Assembly: GCA_019055375.1 (NCBI GenBank)
Contig: JAHQIW010006392.1
Span: forward strand, 300,251-364,250
DNA: 64,000 nt
DNA from: Parelaphostrongylus tenuis
Lineage: Eukaryota; Nematoda; Chromadorea; Rhabditida; Metastrongylidae
Direction: 5' to 3'
The notes under the pieces were generated by a model. The model worked only from the letters and a program-made list of their open reading frames with translations, searched no databases and was not told where the DNA came from. Both the position numbers and the translations under genes were made by a program. Shown piece by piece: positions 24,201 to 33,024 of this stretch. The stretch's first letter is position 1. Every line of letters starts with the position of its first letter.

Positions 24201-25243
24201 TGGAATGATTCTGAATACTGAACGAACAATGCATGTGAATAGTGAAAAAAGTGAAACAGTGATGATTTCCGAATAGAAATAGTAAGCGTCTAAGAGTAAT
24301 ATGCGGTATGCAAAACATACGACCCATGCCGGAGTTGAACTGGCGTTTCACCCATATCGGTGGCAAGTGCTACCACTACACCACCAAGGCCCCTTTCCTG
24401 CTAGTCAGTGAGCATAGTCTAATTCACAGTATGAGATCACCGTTTTACGTAAAATGACTGGTTACCTAAATTTCGAGGCACACTAACTCTCCCAAAAGAT
24501 CTCGGCCATTACGTACATCAGTCGCAAAGTTTCTTATATAAGCAATACAAAGGATAAAAGGATAAAGATCTTGATGTGGATCGATCCCTGAGGGATGCGC
24601 TCGCATTGGATTCCATTTGTAGCATCAAAGAGATTATTAGCGGCATATCTAGCCTTTACAATTAATCGTGGTGGCCTACCGATATATCAAGTAGATGCTA
24701 CTATCCTCTCAGACAAGTGTGGTACCAATTTGCCTTGATCCTCGGAAGGATGGAAGCGTGGTGAGCCTTACGAGCGCCTGGTCGAACCATCGAGCACGTG
24801 TGTATCGCAGAGCCCCTCTAACCACTTCGCAACAAGCGCCTTCATATAAGCCTTTGAGGACCACGTGATACATCTGGTATCAAGCCGCGAGACATCAAAT
24901 CTCACCCAGCTACTGTAATGGAGGCGTCGCATCTAGTGGGAAAGCGGGCAAACGGCCAGACATGCATGCACAGACATGCAGATGTTGCCTGCCTGTGACT
25001 GCCGCGCAAGCAACGGCGCAGCGCCGCTTGTCTATCAACGACGGTCCTCAAAAGGATAAGCAGTACGACCACTATGCTCACTAGAATTCTTCGCACAGTC
25101 GGGTAGATCAAAAGTGATCACCTTAACATTGTAGCGAATTCGAGCATTGAGCTTGTCGGTGCTAGGCGTTGATCGAGTACTCCCATGTCAGTCATCCAGC
25201 GTACGCATTCTCTCCATAGTTCATTCCTCTCTGACGTACACAT
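9252..25243 (-). CDS. vav-1: VAV-family Rho GEF (CH, acidic, DH, PH), 14 exons
   Basis: Vav proteins activate Rho/Rac GTPases downstream of tyrosine kinases. Exons, from the start codon: 25122-25243, 24109-24217, 22721-22896, 20449-20610, 19610-19649, 19315-19488, 19105-19247, 15971-16082, 15788-15883, 13601-13765, 11341-11490, 11175-11272, 9356-9394, 9252-9323. All phases agree, giving about 552 codons. The order CH, acidic, DH, PH is specific to Vav; signatures include [25 protein letters not shown] and NEMKRDNET. An acceptor AG lies just upstream of the start (exon would begin at 25272), fitting trans-splicing. Weak points: donors GTTTGT (exon 5) and GTTGGT (exon 11), and a 32-nt intron between the last two exons. 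The C1, SH2 and SH3 domains expected after PH were not found; the open phase after 9252 means the coding sequence must continue. The introns are full of repeats. Identity is confident; exact ends of exons 5 and 11-14 less so. Confidence 0.88.
9535..9800. mobile_element. M2 MITE, inverted-repeat element
   Basis: About 265 bp. Left GATGGATCCACCTTCTCTGC with ATCCCTAACC, right GGTTATGGACGCAGAGAAGG, TGGGTCCACGG and TTCCGAAAGGGTTAA. The interior (TTATTTTCCTACTTATAACG, ACAAAGAGATAACATAGGAA) is shared with the copy at 22308-22664. No coding potential. Lies in a VAV intron. Confidence 0.72.
10124..10893. mobile_element. Foldback element F1, copy B
   Basis: Left arm TATATGTTAGGCGGCGACAA, then GCTGGACAGGAGATTCAAG; right arm ends CGACATCTAACATAAAAG. 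Inverted arms extend roughly 200 bp each, enclosing a unique core (GAGCTACGCGGTAGATCAG, CCTTACTAACAAGTCGTTG) shared with copies A and C. Lies in the VAV intron between exons 12 and 13. The TA bases at both ends suggest a TA target site, as in Tc1/mariner elements. Non-coding. Confidence 0.8.
11838..12046. mobile_element. M2 MITE
   Basis: About 209 bp. Left TTAACCCTTTCAGGAAAATGG, hmm-like inverted partner at right GGATCCACGGTTCTGAAAGG. Inner arms ACGGTCTGCTTCACCTCTTC and GAGATGGGACAGACCGTCCC pair, around CGCGCTGCGTCTAACGATGG. Confidence 0.7.
12702..13552. mobile_element. Foldback element F1, copy C
   Basis: Best-preserved F1 copy, about 850 bp. Left: TATGTTAGACGGCGACAAAT, AGCCGATCTCATTCGTTGGA, GAGTGTTGGCGATCATTAG. 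Right (reversed): TATGTTGAGCGGCAGCAAAT, AGCCGATCTCATTCGCTGGA. Lies between VAV exons 10 and 11. The right end falls about 50 bp from exon 10, so the intron boundary survived the insertion. No transposase. Confidence 0.82.
13900..14180. other. GC-rich block with frames open on both strands
   Basis: Inside the VAV intron between exons 9 and 10. The minus frame ([20 protein letters not shown]...) and plus frame are both open for over 80 codons. The composition is unlike the surrounding intron and I cannot match it to any repeat here. A fragment of another SINE or an unrecognised exon are both possible; VAV does not need an extra exon here because exons 9 and 10 join in frame with family-typical spacing. 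Confidence 0.3.
14578..14800 (-). mobile_element. SINE S4 copy, diverged
   Basis: Tail GCAATACGCACAGTA, middle GGCCTGGTTATCCTCGAGAT on the minus strand. The head part (14720-14800) is GC-rich and rearranged. VAV intron. Confidence 0.45.
14930..15213 (-). mobile_element. SINE S1 copy
   Basis: Reverse orientation: GTCGACGTTGATCAATCTCT tail, TTTACAATGACTCGGGGTGG, GCAGAAAGCACCCCTAACAA, head GCCGCACGTGAAGCGCAG. VAV intron. Confidence 0.7.
15515..15770 (+). mobile_element. SINE S1 copy, 5'-truncated
   Basis: Begins at the B-box part (GATGGTTCAATTCCACGCTC) and runs to the tail (CATCCCTCAGGGACGGATCA, ATGCCGAGAGCT). Ends 18 bp from the donor of VAV exon 9. Confidence 0.7.
16222..16400. mobile_element. 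Partial M2 copy; a further half at 17140-17222
   Basis: 16222 onward: TTAGTCCTTTCGGGTCCATGG-type left end, then GGTCTGCCCCACCTCCTCTG and CTCTCCGTCACTCGGCACCC; no clear right end. A lone right end, GTGGGTCCATGGTCCCGAAG followed by GGGTTAG, stands at 17196-17222. Both lie in the intron between VAV exons 7 and 8. Confidence 0.5.
16631..17092 (+). repeat. 33-bp tandem pair and flanking direct repeats around a SINE
   Basis: GATCTACTTGAGATACTGGG with TTATAACCAGTT occurs twice in tandem at 16631-16696. GATGTAATATGGTGTATCAG with TGATTTGAGC occurs at 16694-16722 and again at 17063-17092, bracketing the S1 SINE. This looks like a locally duplicated target. Confidence 0.7.
16731..17029 (+). mobile_element. 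tRNA-derived SINE family S1, near-complete copy
   Basis: Head GCGCATGTGGCGCAGTGG with TTAGAGGTG forms an A box and GGTTCGATCTC a B box, so it retains an internal Pol III promoter. Body: TGGTACCAGACTGGTCTCAG, GGAGGATAAGCAGCACTGAC, CTCCGCGAGTCATTGTAAAG, CATTCAATCACCTCACACGA; tail GATCAACGCCGAGAGCTTT. Unusual flanks: a 29-bp sequence ending GTGTATCAGTGATTTGAGC occurs just before and again 35 bp after the element. Confidence 0.82.
17225..17700 (+). mobile_element. M1-like element, decayed
   Basis: Starts with GGGCAGTTGATCGATCGCAG, continues through GATACTCCATGATTTTCTC and GTGCATATAGATCTC, then an R1 block (GCTATCGAATGAGCACTAG). The right end is not clear. Same order of blocks as the better M1 copies. 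The segment 4196-4384 carries another 5' half (GCGAATTGCGCGATTTTCG, CATGATTTTCTCTACTCG). Confidence 0.55.
17740..18960. repeat. Cluster of R1 dispersed repeats
   Basis: R1 is a 150-300 bp unit, copies of which carry GCTATCGAATGATTACTAAAA, a CTGTCCAGCGA-type block, AGTGTGAAAC, then TTTTCGCTGCTACAGCGCA and AAAAGGCCTTTTCGAAAA. Here at least four diverged copies in mixed orientation follow one another (near 17800, 18100, 18240-18360, 18470-18830). No gene lies in them; all is intron of VAV between exons 7 and 8. Confidence 0.65.
19720..20300. mobile_element. SINE S2 heads flanking an S1 copy
   Basis: 19725-19796 (minus: GGCCATAATGGTGTAGTGG) and 20165-20290 (plus: GGGTGTAGTGATAGAACGTG, CAAACGCGGGTTCAATCTCC) lie on either side of the S1 copy at 19843-20099, in opposite orientations. 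Confidence 0.55.
19843..20099 (-). mobile_element. SINE S1 copy
   Basis: Reverse orientation: GAGCTCTCGGTGTAAATCAA tail, CTTTACAATGACTCGCGCTG, GACACCAGTGGGTAAGGTTC, head ACGCATGTAGCGCATTGC. VAV intron. Confidence 0.72.
20690..22140. repeat. Cluster of R1 repeats in a VAV intron
   Basis: R1 blocks at 20700-20800 (reverse: AGTCGTTCGATAGCTGCGG), 20930-21060, 21100-21330, 21440-21480 and 21820-22110 (forward: TTTACTTCCGCTGCTACGAC, GATTTATGCTGTCGAATAAC). Frames of 70-100 codons here are repeat shadows. Between VAV exons 3 and 4. Confidence 0.6.
22308..22664. mobile_element. M2 MITE, long copy
   Basis: About 357 bp. Left ACCCTTTCGTGACCGTGGAC, CTGCATCTCTGACCCCAGCG; right GAGATGCAAAGGAGGCAAGT, ATGGCCGGGAAAGGGTTAA. 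The centre (GAACATGACACAGGAAAATA) matches the copy at 9535-9800. Lies in the VAV intron between exons 3 and 4, about 55 bp from exon 3. Confidence 0.72.
23035..23217. mobile_element. M3 MITE copy
   Basis: Same order of blocks as 24851-25055: AATCTCACAGCTCCTGCTAG, GTGGGAAAGCAGGCAGACAG, CAAACACGCATTCACAAATA, CTGCCTATCTACGATAGTC; right end TTCAAAGGGTTAA. Left end eroded. VAV intron. Confidence 0.65.
23218..23935. repeat. R1 repeats between VAV exons 2 and 3
   Basis: Reverse block 23220-23380 (TTAGTAGTCATTCGATACC), forward block 23600-23900 (AAGAGGGCCTTTTCGAAAAC, GAAAAGGCCTTGTCCTCGAA). No coding evidence. Confidence 0.55.
23936..24100. mobile_element. M2 MITE, short copy beside VAV exon 2
   Basis: About 165 bp. 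Left CAACCCTTACGGGACTG, CCTCCGTCTCCAACTTCAG; right TGAAGGTTAGAGACGCAGAG, GGGCCCATGGTCTAAGTAAG. Its right end is only a few bases from the donor of VAV exon 2 (24103-24108). Confidence 0.65.
24310..24393 (-). mobile_element. SINE S2 head
   Basis: Minus: GGGGCCTTGGTGGTGTAGTG, GTAGCACTTGCCACCGATAT, AAACGCCAGTTCAACTCCGG. The A and B boxes are both recognisable. VAV intron between exons 1 and 2. Confidence 0.6.
24550..24841 (-). mobile_element. SINE S1 copy
   Basis: Reverse orientation, head near 24841 (GGCGCTTGTTGCGAAGTGG), tail GATCTTGATGTGGATCGATC at the low side. Diverged; B box GATGGTTCGACCAGG partly conserved. VAV intron. Confidence 0.75.
24851..25055. mobile_element. M3 MITE
   Basis: About 205 bp, ends CCTTTGAGGACCAC and GACGGTCCTCAAAAGG. 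Interior ACATCAAATCTCACCCAGCT, GTGGGAAAGCGGGCAAACGG, CAGACATGCATGCACAGACA. Copies at 23035-23217 and 51670-51842 match. The element ends 67 bp from the donor of VAV exon 1. Small frames within it are not genes. Confidence 0.75.
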
Positions 25244-25290
25244 AAGCCCTAGATAGAGTAAATTTGAGATCCTAAATAGGAAACAAGCAC
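25244..25290 (-). promoter_or_regulatory. Putative spliced-leader acceptor of VAV gene
   Basis: On the minus strand a pyrimidine-rich TTTCCTATTTAG lies about 30 nt before the ATG at 25243, placing the acceptor AG at 25273-25274. This is the usual layout for nematode trans-splicing. No branch-point consensus is expected. Confidence 0.5.
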
Positions 25291-25780
25291 TTCAGTCAAA
25301 AAATAAACAAGCCGTTTAGTATATAAATTAAGGGCGAGATACGGTAGACATACTCGACGATACAGCATGACACAGCAGATACAAGTAGATGTGAACTGGA
25401 GTGTCTTTGATAAAGAAAAAAAAAACTAATATATGATAAAGATTTAAAAACTTTCGTGTCAAAAGAATCACCTATAGGGTAGAGATCTGAGACGATAATG
25501 GTTTCAGTTTCGATTAGTGAATTGAGAGTTCAGAGGACGTTTGACAAGTAATACAACCCTCAAAATAACACTCGTAAAAATAACAATTGTAAGAATAAGA
25601 ATTAATATTTTCGAATTTGCAGTACTACTTGTCGACTGGGGTCGCAGCGTGAGGACCGCCCGTTGGTTCCACGGCTATTATGTAATTAATCCTCTAATTA
25701 TTCCATATCCTGGAATTTGCAGTGCATTTACCACTTTTTTGGACACTTCATTGATCCGTCATCAGTGTTGTTTTTTTTTT

Positions 25781-25998
25781 CAGTGTGCGGATCCCTGTTC
25801 TTCTAGCTTTCAGTTCGTTTAGTCGTCTTCTTCTTGATCGTCGTAGAATACTGCTTAAGCGAATCTCTTTGCAATCTCGAGGATAGCCTGGCTATGCCGT
25901 TGCATGGGGCGATGTTGTGATCGCCAGCGGGAGTTGCTGCGGTGTAGCACGGCTCCATGCGCGCCGTTGCGAGCATCACAACCACTCGGCCACGGCAC
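25781..25998 (-). mobile_element. SINE family S4 (Leu/Ser-tRNA-like head)
   Basis: Minus strand starts GGTGCCGTGGCCGAGTGG, an A box; a GGCTATCCTCGAGATTGCAA stretch follows, then ATTCTACGACGATCAAGAAG and AGGGATCCGCACACTG at the tail. Four other copies share this order. No clear B box. Confidence 0.65.
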
Positions 25999-26635
25999 CT
26001 CCAGTGCATTTACCACTCCGAGGAAATCTTTAGCTGTACAAATACTAAGAAAATTTACAAGAAAATATCAAAAATTATGTCCAAATAACAAGTCGAAGTC
26101 GAATGAACGCCTAAAAACTATTCGATCCTTCCATACTCTTCTATATTTGTTCGAAAAGAGTAGTTTCCGGTCATCAATTCATTTTAATTGATTCTATTTT
26201 TTTCTCTGGATTACTGTAAATTTAATTCGACAGAAAGAGACGAAAAAAAAGTTGAGGCTAGGTATTAAAAAACGAAAACTACATTATTACAATGATAACT
26301 GTCGGATTTCTAGGTTATAACGACATAAGAGACAACAAAATAAACATTCAAATAAATTAGACCAATAAATAAATAGGTAAGTTCACACATAAACATATTA
26401 TATATAGGAAATATATATATATATATACATGTATGTGCGTGCATATACATATGAAATCGATCGTCAGAAGTACACCGCACTGCTCTTAGTAAATCGACTT
26501 TATCAAGGATCGATGATTCCATCGATTGCTTAGAGTTTATTATTTTGACCCTAGAAAATCAGGATTTCCCCTAGGAGAGTAGACGGGCATTGTTTGCTGC
26601 GTACGACATGATGGTGAACACCACACAAGTATTAC

Positions 26636-27290
26636 TGATCGATGATGGTGAACACAACCAAGACGAAGTATTATTGATCGATCGAGCCGAAGGCGATCGA
26701 TCGGTCGAGCATTGATGTCGTTAGTGTGTGTATAACCGGAATGTATAAGAGAAGCCGTCCCGTCCGTCCGTCACACTACGAAGTCGATTGTCGATACGGG
26801 GGGGGGGTCTCCGAATTCAGCGAGTAACTAAAACAGTCAATAAATAGTAGTAAACAAGCAAACAACAACAACAACGACGACTAGATAGGGCGGTCATAAA
26901 CAATATGACACAATTGTGGAAGTACAACAATCGTTGGCAACGACTAATGAGAGATGGCGAGCAAGAGGATCGAGTTCTTCAAGTAGGATCCATCCATCCA
27001 GTCAGCCATCACATTCATCCATTCATCCAATCATCCATCCATCACTGACTGCATCTGAGACGATGAGATAGATGGTGCTGATGACTAGTATCGACTGTCG
27101 ATCGCCCAACAATCAATCGAAAATAATACTGGTAATCCTGTGAGTTAAATGACGAATGAGTACGACTAATCGGGGGAGGATGCACTCGGATCTCATTCGT
27201 CTAAGTGCCGATTTCGCCATCGACAGAGAAAATCGCATTAATGGATGGCATCGAGATGAATTCTGTTGAAAACAAACATATCACTCGGGT
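26636..27290 (+). promoter_or_regulatory. Candidate promoter with first exons, or a solo LTR
   Basis: A non-repetitive block with clustered TCGATCGA motifs (26636-26705), a TATAAGAG at about 26744, a C-rich segment after it, and CAATAAATAG at 26838. ATG 26905 opens 26 codons (MTQLWKYNNRWQRLMRDGEQ...) to a GTAGGA donor at 26983. ATG 27241 opens 16 codons (MDGIEMNSVENKHITR) to a strong GTGAGT donor at 27290. No continuing exons were identified. TATA, start region and poly(A)-like site in this order also describe an LTR, but no second LTR or primer-binding site is evident. Confidence 0.25.
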
Positions 27291-27500
27291 GAGTTGTTCA
27301 TAACTGAGCTTCTCGTCGTCGCTATGTGATCGCTTGATCCGTTTCATTCGCTCCTCATATACTTTATGGAATAAATACAACTTAACTACGTATTAAGGGC
27401 CTAAGGGGGACTGATCACAAGGGTACTGAATGAGATAAGGCTGATCGCTTCCAACGACACAACATTTACATGAATTCTTTTTAGTTCACAGCTTCAGATG

Positions 27501-27788
27501 AAGGATAAGGCTCTCGGCTTTGTTCAGTCCCTGAGGGGATGGGCCATGCATTCTTCTTCAGTCTTTAACCTCGTTTGAGGTGACTGATTGCATATATGGC
27601 CCTTACAGTGACTTGCGGTGACGTCCCGCTGCATCGATTCAGTGCTGCTTATCCTTGCAGACGATCTGTCTGGTACCAGTTTGCCGACCCCGAAGGGTTG
27701 GATGGCTTGGTGAGCCATGAGTGCGAGATCGAACCATCGACCTCGTGTGCGACGCAAAGCACCTCTAACAACTGTGCCACGTGCGCTC
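27501..27788 (-). mobile_element. SINE S1 copy
   Basis: Full-length in reverse: head at 27788 (GAGCGCACGTGGCACAGTTG), B box GGTTCGATCTCGCACTCATG, tail at 27501. The open frames across it on both strands are artefacts of the repeat. Confidence 0.82.
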
Positions 27789-28067
27789 TACGTTGAACTA
27801 TATATAAAATAATGTTGAGTGTTATGCCAAACGTTACGACCCGGGAGATAGTCTAACCTTGTCTTTCGCTTTTCGGGGTCGCGTGTTGATCACTTCACTA
27901 TCGGGACTCCTGCTGTTCTACCACTCTTTCTGCGATACAAAGGACATATATATATATCATATATATATATATATATGCATATGTATGTGTATACATACAC
28001 ATTTATATATACAGATATAAATATCTCTTATTGGAAAATCTCCGCCGACCAGTCGCGTAGGCACTCA

Positions 28068-28402
28068 ATAAATAGGCTTCTCCCTTCGCTTCCGGTAGAA
28101 CTGTCAAGCTACCCAGTACCCAGCCTCCATGTATCCCCTGGTGAAGGATAGCGGATATAAACGTGAACCAAAAGCGACAATGCGCTTTCTAGATGCACAA
28201 GATGGATTCAAGGTATGGACTCCTTGTTTCTGCAGCGCAAATTTGATATATTTTCATTTATACGAGTCAACTTGGCCAAAGAAGCCTACAATTGAGAGAA
28301 TGGGAATTATATGGGAGGCACTTAAGAGTTGCTTTCAATAAATAGGCTTCTCCCTTAGCTTCCGGTAGAACTGTCAAGCTACCCAGTACCCAGCCTCCAT
28401 GT
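28068..28402 (+). repeat. 66-bp direct repeats flanking the RTE 5' region
   Basis: The segment beginning CAATAAATAGGCTTCTCCC and ending CCCAGCCTCCATGT occurs at about 28068-28133 and again at 28335-28401 with only about one mismatch, separated by 200 bp. The near-identity contrasts with the heavy decay of the adjacent LINE, so this is either a recent local duplication or gene conversion. It could also be a duplicated 5' regulatory unit of the element. Confidence 0.7.
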
Positions 28403-30854
28403 TCTAACTTCGGCAAGATATACGTTAGGTCCAAGAAGCTAAACACAGTGGGGAAAACGGGTCTCACCCTGCTGACTTGGAAAGGGCCCTTCATACGACA
28501 ACGTTGGGAAGAACGAGCATGAAGAAGCTGCTAAAATCTCTGGGCCAAATTACCCTGCTCAAACCGCAAAGGACTGAAGTGAAGATCTCTATCTATAATG
28601 CACGTACATTTGCATACGAAACCTATAGAAGATCTACTAACGCACGTAAGGAAGATTAGGTACGACGTCATCGGCCTGGCTGGGACGAAAGACGCCACCC
28701 ATTTCACGCTGTCTATGACATCCGAGAACAACTGTTTCTCGAAACACGCGACTGCAGAGATGTCGCGGTGATAGCGTTCTCATCAAAACGAGTTTGAACT
28801 GAACATCGATTCAGTCGAAGAACTAACAACCCCAATCGGACGATTACGGATGAAACGATTAAGATCAATGCCTGCTTTGAACATCAAGTTATAATGAAGA
28901 GAAAGTACAACTGTCCTGTATGGACCTGGAAAAATTTCCAAAGAAGACATAAATCCTTCAAAGACCATTGGTCGATTTCAACGCGGAAACTGAACCTAAA
29001 AGAGCGCCTGAAGAACGATACATTGTGACCCAAGCATCAGTGGACGTGGGAGTCTCCTAGTGAAGAAAACCATAACGAAATAGACCACATCGTAGTAAGT
29101 CGGAGGATCTGTCTATTCGTTGTCACTGTTGTTCCAAGATTCTACAAGGGATCACACCATAATCTATCTCGCGTAACGTTCCATTTTTTGCGGAAAGGTG
29201 AGGAAGCCGAGAAATTCTAACAACGAGATCCCAGGGCTATCATAAACAGGTCTGTGTTCAAATCATAAATCGGCTCATGGGAAAATATCGCCAAAATTTA
29301 CATCGACGATGAATACGAGCGACTCATACAACAGCTTCACGTTAACCTTATGAAAGCCGCGAGTGTAAAAGCCAAAAAGGAAACGTTGTCTTCAGGAACA
29401 CCCGAGCTGGTACGCCAACATGAAATCGTACGAGCCGCAGGCAACCGACAACTAAGGTCCGTACATGCAAGACGCTGCAGAGAAGCGACAATAGATCTCA
29501 GAGAAGAACAGCAATTATAGCCCAGGCTACAGAAGATGGGGAATGCATTCATAGAGCCCACCACTTCGCCAATTACAACCAAAATAAATGTACTCTCACG
29601 CTTCGACGAAGCACTTACAGTTTCTTGAAAGAAATGGACAAATCATCCACGATTACTGTTCAGATTCCTACGATCCCATGTCCTCATACCGTCGTATGAA
29701 GTAGAAAAGACGAATTTCCGCTACACTATTTCTCCCTTCCAAAGTCTGACACGCTATTTCGTCGGTGAAGAATAGAACAACACCTGGTCCAGAGAGAATA
29801 AGACCGAAACACCGAAGAACCCGCCACTTTGCATCAACACACTGGTTCGGCTCTTCACTCGTTACCTAACAGACTGCGAGATTCTCAGTCAATGGAAAAC
29901 TAACAATGCTGTGTTATTTTCAGAAGGCAAAACCTTCATAACAATGGCAACTATCGCGCAATCTGCCAGTTGTCCGTCATTTAGAAAATCTTCACTCGAG
30001 TCAATCTAAACAGTATTAATAAACACTGTGAGAAGGACAACCATGCAAACAATCAGGGCTTCAAAAATGGCCTATTGTCAAAGACCACACAGACTCACTG
30101 AGGTTTCTCAAGAGTATAAAAGACCGTTCTGACTACATCAGCGAATTGAAGAAGGCTCTTGATTCATTTTCAATAGAAGCCGGTCATAGAAGCTCTAGAC
30201 AGTCCGAAGCGTTCCTACTTTTCACAAAACTATTCTTCGATAGTCTATAAATATTTCATAGATAAAATTCAGCATTCTATAACGGTGCTACTGTCGACGT
30301 AAGAACTGTATCCGACAAAACGATAACATCTCGCCAGAATTATTCATTGCCACCCTCCAAAAGTTACGAACACTTGAATGAGACAACATGGGAATGAAAA
30401 TGGACAGACGACAGTTACACAAACTTCGCCGGATGGCATCGTTCTTATAACACGAAGCATCAGCCAAGCGGAATGAATACTGACCGATTTCGACAACGGC
30501 TGCGGAAAGATTGGTCTCCGACTGAATCCTAAAAAGACGATGTCTATGAAGAGCGGGTTGGTTTTCACTGCCCCATCTACACTCATTGGAATGAGTATCT
30601 ATGAATGCTCCAGTTACGTCAGTTTAATTCGCGAAGTTATTATGATCATCGATCTAACTCCAGAGTGAGGAGTAGGAAGCTAGCAGATTGGGGAAGCGGA
30701 GAGCATAGATCATCTAAATTCATGCCCACCTTTTCGACTCAACGGCTATCTCGATCTTAACGTATGCTTCAGAAACCTGATCGCTACGTAAGCAGGATAA
30801 AAGATCATACTTGTTTAGATACTTAAACGGCCCGTCTTTACTGAAAGTGCTAGC

Positions 30855-31150
30855 TCCTGCTTAAGGAAACTGTGCTGATTTAGCTGTTTGGTTTATTGGA
30901 ATCCCGCGGTCAGCCTAACCGGAGCTTCCTCAAGTCGTCACCTCATTAGACCAGTCTCCGGGCCTTGTAGATCACAGGGAGATTACCACCATGTGACTAA
31001 CAGCTTCCAAGATGGCAGTCATTTCTGTTACGGTTTATACTTAGCGAGGCTTTCCACCTGGAAACTCGGACTCTTTCTTGGCTAAGGTGACTCTGCTGAG
31101 GGCTTAAACCCTCCACAGTATATTGCAGTCCGACACCCAGAAACACCTCG
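30855..31150. mobile_element. Unidentified insertion inside the RTE relic
   Basis: RTE homology stops after the relic of the post-RT region (about 30850) and resumes near 31160. The intervening 300 bp shows no RTE similarity, is somewhat GC-richer, and matches none of the repeat families elsewhere in the window. A CCACAGTATATTGCAG lies near its right end. Ends and target duplication are not clear. Confidence 0.35.
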
Positions 31151-31494
31151 CAGCCACGATGAGGCGGCAAACTATGTGGAAGTAATGAAAGATTACTCGG
31201 CGCTATCGAAGGAACAGTCGAAAGGTCGATGCTAGGAGTATCCCGAATCTCACAAATGAGAGGAAGGATCTGAAGATCCGACCTACGTTAACGATTGAAA
31301 ATCAGTGACCTCGCTCTACACATCAAGCTTTCAAAGATCAAATGACTGGACGTGGTGATTTCTAACTACGAACGATGGACGAGAGCCGTTATCTGCTGGA
31401 TTCCTCGGGATGGCAAGCGCACCACGGGAAGACAACCGACTTAATCGATTGACTTCTTCACAAAAAAGCTGCATCAGCAACATGACGAACAATT

Positions 31495-32800
31495 GGCTCT
31501 TTCTGATTGGGAGGGAACAATTGAAAAATCGATCTCATTTGCTGGAGAAGAACTTTTCATAGGAGTGTTAGTAACCATTAGAAAGCTAATACTTGAGGCT
31601 ACAGCCCTACGTCACCGGTTTTCCATGCCACCCCTTTACAACGCTGTAACATTCAAAATAAAATCATGTTTCATAACACTACGCGTTTCTTTCCCTTATA
31701 TCGCCTATATTTCGCTGGACAAAACAAAGTTCAAAAAACTCAAAAATGTCTTTGCTTTCTGGAAAGCTCTTTAGATCTTCTAATCTCCTCTGGTTTTCGA
31801 TTTGTGCTCTGAAACTCGCCGGACAGAGCTATTTCTTTAGACTATTGGTAATCATCTGGAAGCGTAATGTTTTCTGATTCTAACGATGCGCATATTTCAG
31901 AAAATACGGTTTAGCAGAGGAAATAATATCGAGTTTCAAATTTTTGGTAGCGTTGTTTACCGACTATTCTACTAGGCGAGGGCCGTGGCGAGGCGGGGCG
32001 ATCGACATTTTGTTATTCAATTAGGAATTTTTTCTTCGTTTTGTGGGAAACTCCCGATAAAACGATTGAGTAAGATACTATGAAAATTTCTCTACACATT
32101 GATATGCTTTACGGCTTCCAGCGAATTAAGCGCGTGATAAAACTGAAGGCGAAAAGCGAGTGTGAAAAATGATTTTATTTTGAATGTTACAGCGCTATAA
32201 AGGAGTGTTTCGAAAAAGCGGCGACGTAGGGGTGTAGAAAAACGACTAGAAGACGACTGGTTGTCTCGAATAATCCCGAACAGTCGAGAAAACATCGACA
32301 GCAGAACCCTCGTGAGGAATGAAACCAAAGAAAATGAGGAGGAAATGAGCTCGAAAGTGAAAATTTGTGTTTAGCGCAAATTTTTGCTCTTCGTCCACAT
32401 TTTCCTTCACCCGTCGTCAAGTCCGTCTGATAACAGATCAGTGGTAATACCTGTGAATGATGGCTTCTTTTTCAAGTAACTTGGTTTATTACGTGGGCGG
32501 AAGAAAATATTCTTTGCAGGAACAATTTATTAGTCGATCCATAAGATTTAATGCCAGCAGAACACGTAAGGACGTATGGGGAGCTTACTAGAATGTCATA
32601 TCTGAATTGAAAAACATCAGCAGTTCGTCTTGTTCGATCATTAATACCGTCACCCCCATCGATTATTTCATTCTTCGGTTCTTTCTGATTAGGAGAGAGC
32701 AACAGAAGAATCGATCCCATCCGCTGAAAAGGAGAAGTTCATAGGAGTGGTAGTGACCATTCAAAAGCTGATACTTTACGTGGAGTTTAGAACCTCTCGT
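31495..32800. mobile_element. Partial F1/F2-type foldback arms downstream of the RTE
   Basis: Arm fragments at 31495-31700 (GGGAACAATTGAAAAATCGA, GATCTCATTTGCTGGAGAAG), 32090-32250 (reverse orientation: ACAGCGCTATAAAGGAGTG, AAAAGCGGCGACGTAGGGG) and 32686-32800 (GAGAGCAACAGAAGAATCGA, GATCCCATCCGCTGAAAAGG). The fragments do not assemble into one clean element; successive insertions and deletions are likely. The sequence between them (32260-32685) has no feature I can identify. Confidence 0.6.
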
Positions 32801-33024
32801 TTTCATGTTTTATTGGCCGGTCTCATTCGTTTTCGTGCTCGTTATTTTCGCCATAAACTTATACTTTGATTATTTACGAACTTATTTAGTTGTTTACCGT
32901 GCTGAATTAGGCTCATTTGCTGATCAGATCGAATCTTTGTTATAATTCTTTTCAGCTTTTTTTTTTCGTTATAAATAACTCTTTTTGTTACGAAAGTGTT
33001 CAAGACCGATCGTCAGGAGTCCAT

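Larger units (their letters stand above)
22721..25243 (-). other. vav-1: VAV calponin-homology domain exons 1-3
   Basis: Exon 1 encodes 40 residues carrying [10 protein letters not shown], the tryptophan-rich start of a Vav-type CH domain. It joins exon 2 in phase 2 to give a serine before [12 protein letters not shown], equivalent to the ALRDGVLLC helix of human VAV1. Exon 2 ends in RRPHMSE, matching the RPQMSQ segment. Exon 3 continues with [12 protein letters not shown] and [15 protein letters not shown], the last CH helices. In Vav this domain contributes to autoinhibition of the DH domain. The two introns hold a SINE, MITE-type elements and R1 repeats. Confidence 0.87.
28010..31490 (+). 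pseudogene. RTE-type LINE, nearly full-length but inactivated
   Basis: Endonuclease-reverse transcriptase of the RTE clade. The endonuclease starts near 28590 (YNARTFAYET) and runs to about 29220, through QWTWESP, NEIDHIVVSRR and VVPRFYKGS. RT relics follow: VKNRTTPG near 29760, then LDSFSIEA, then FAG|GIVLITRSISQAE near 30425, LRLNPKKTMSMKSGL and ECSSYVSL near 30610. The C-terminal segment (31175-31480: MDESRYLLDSSGW, TDLIDFF) follows a 300-bp insertion. Defects: the endonuclease ETK glutamate reads AGTK, the SDH motif reads SHH, the RT FADD aspartates are lost, and there are many stops and frameshifts. A 66-bp direct repeat (28068 and 28335) precedes the coding part. Confidence 0.85.
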
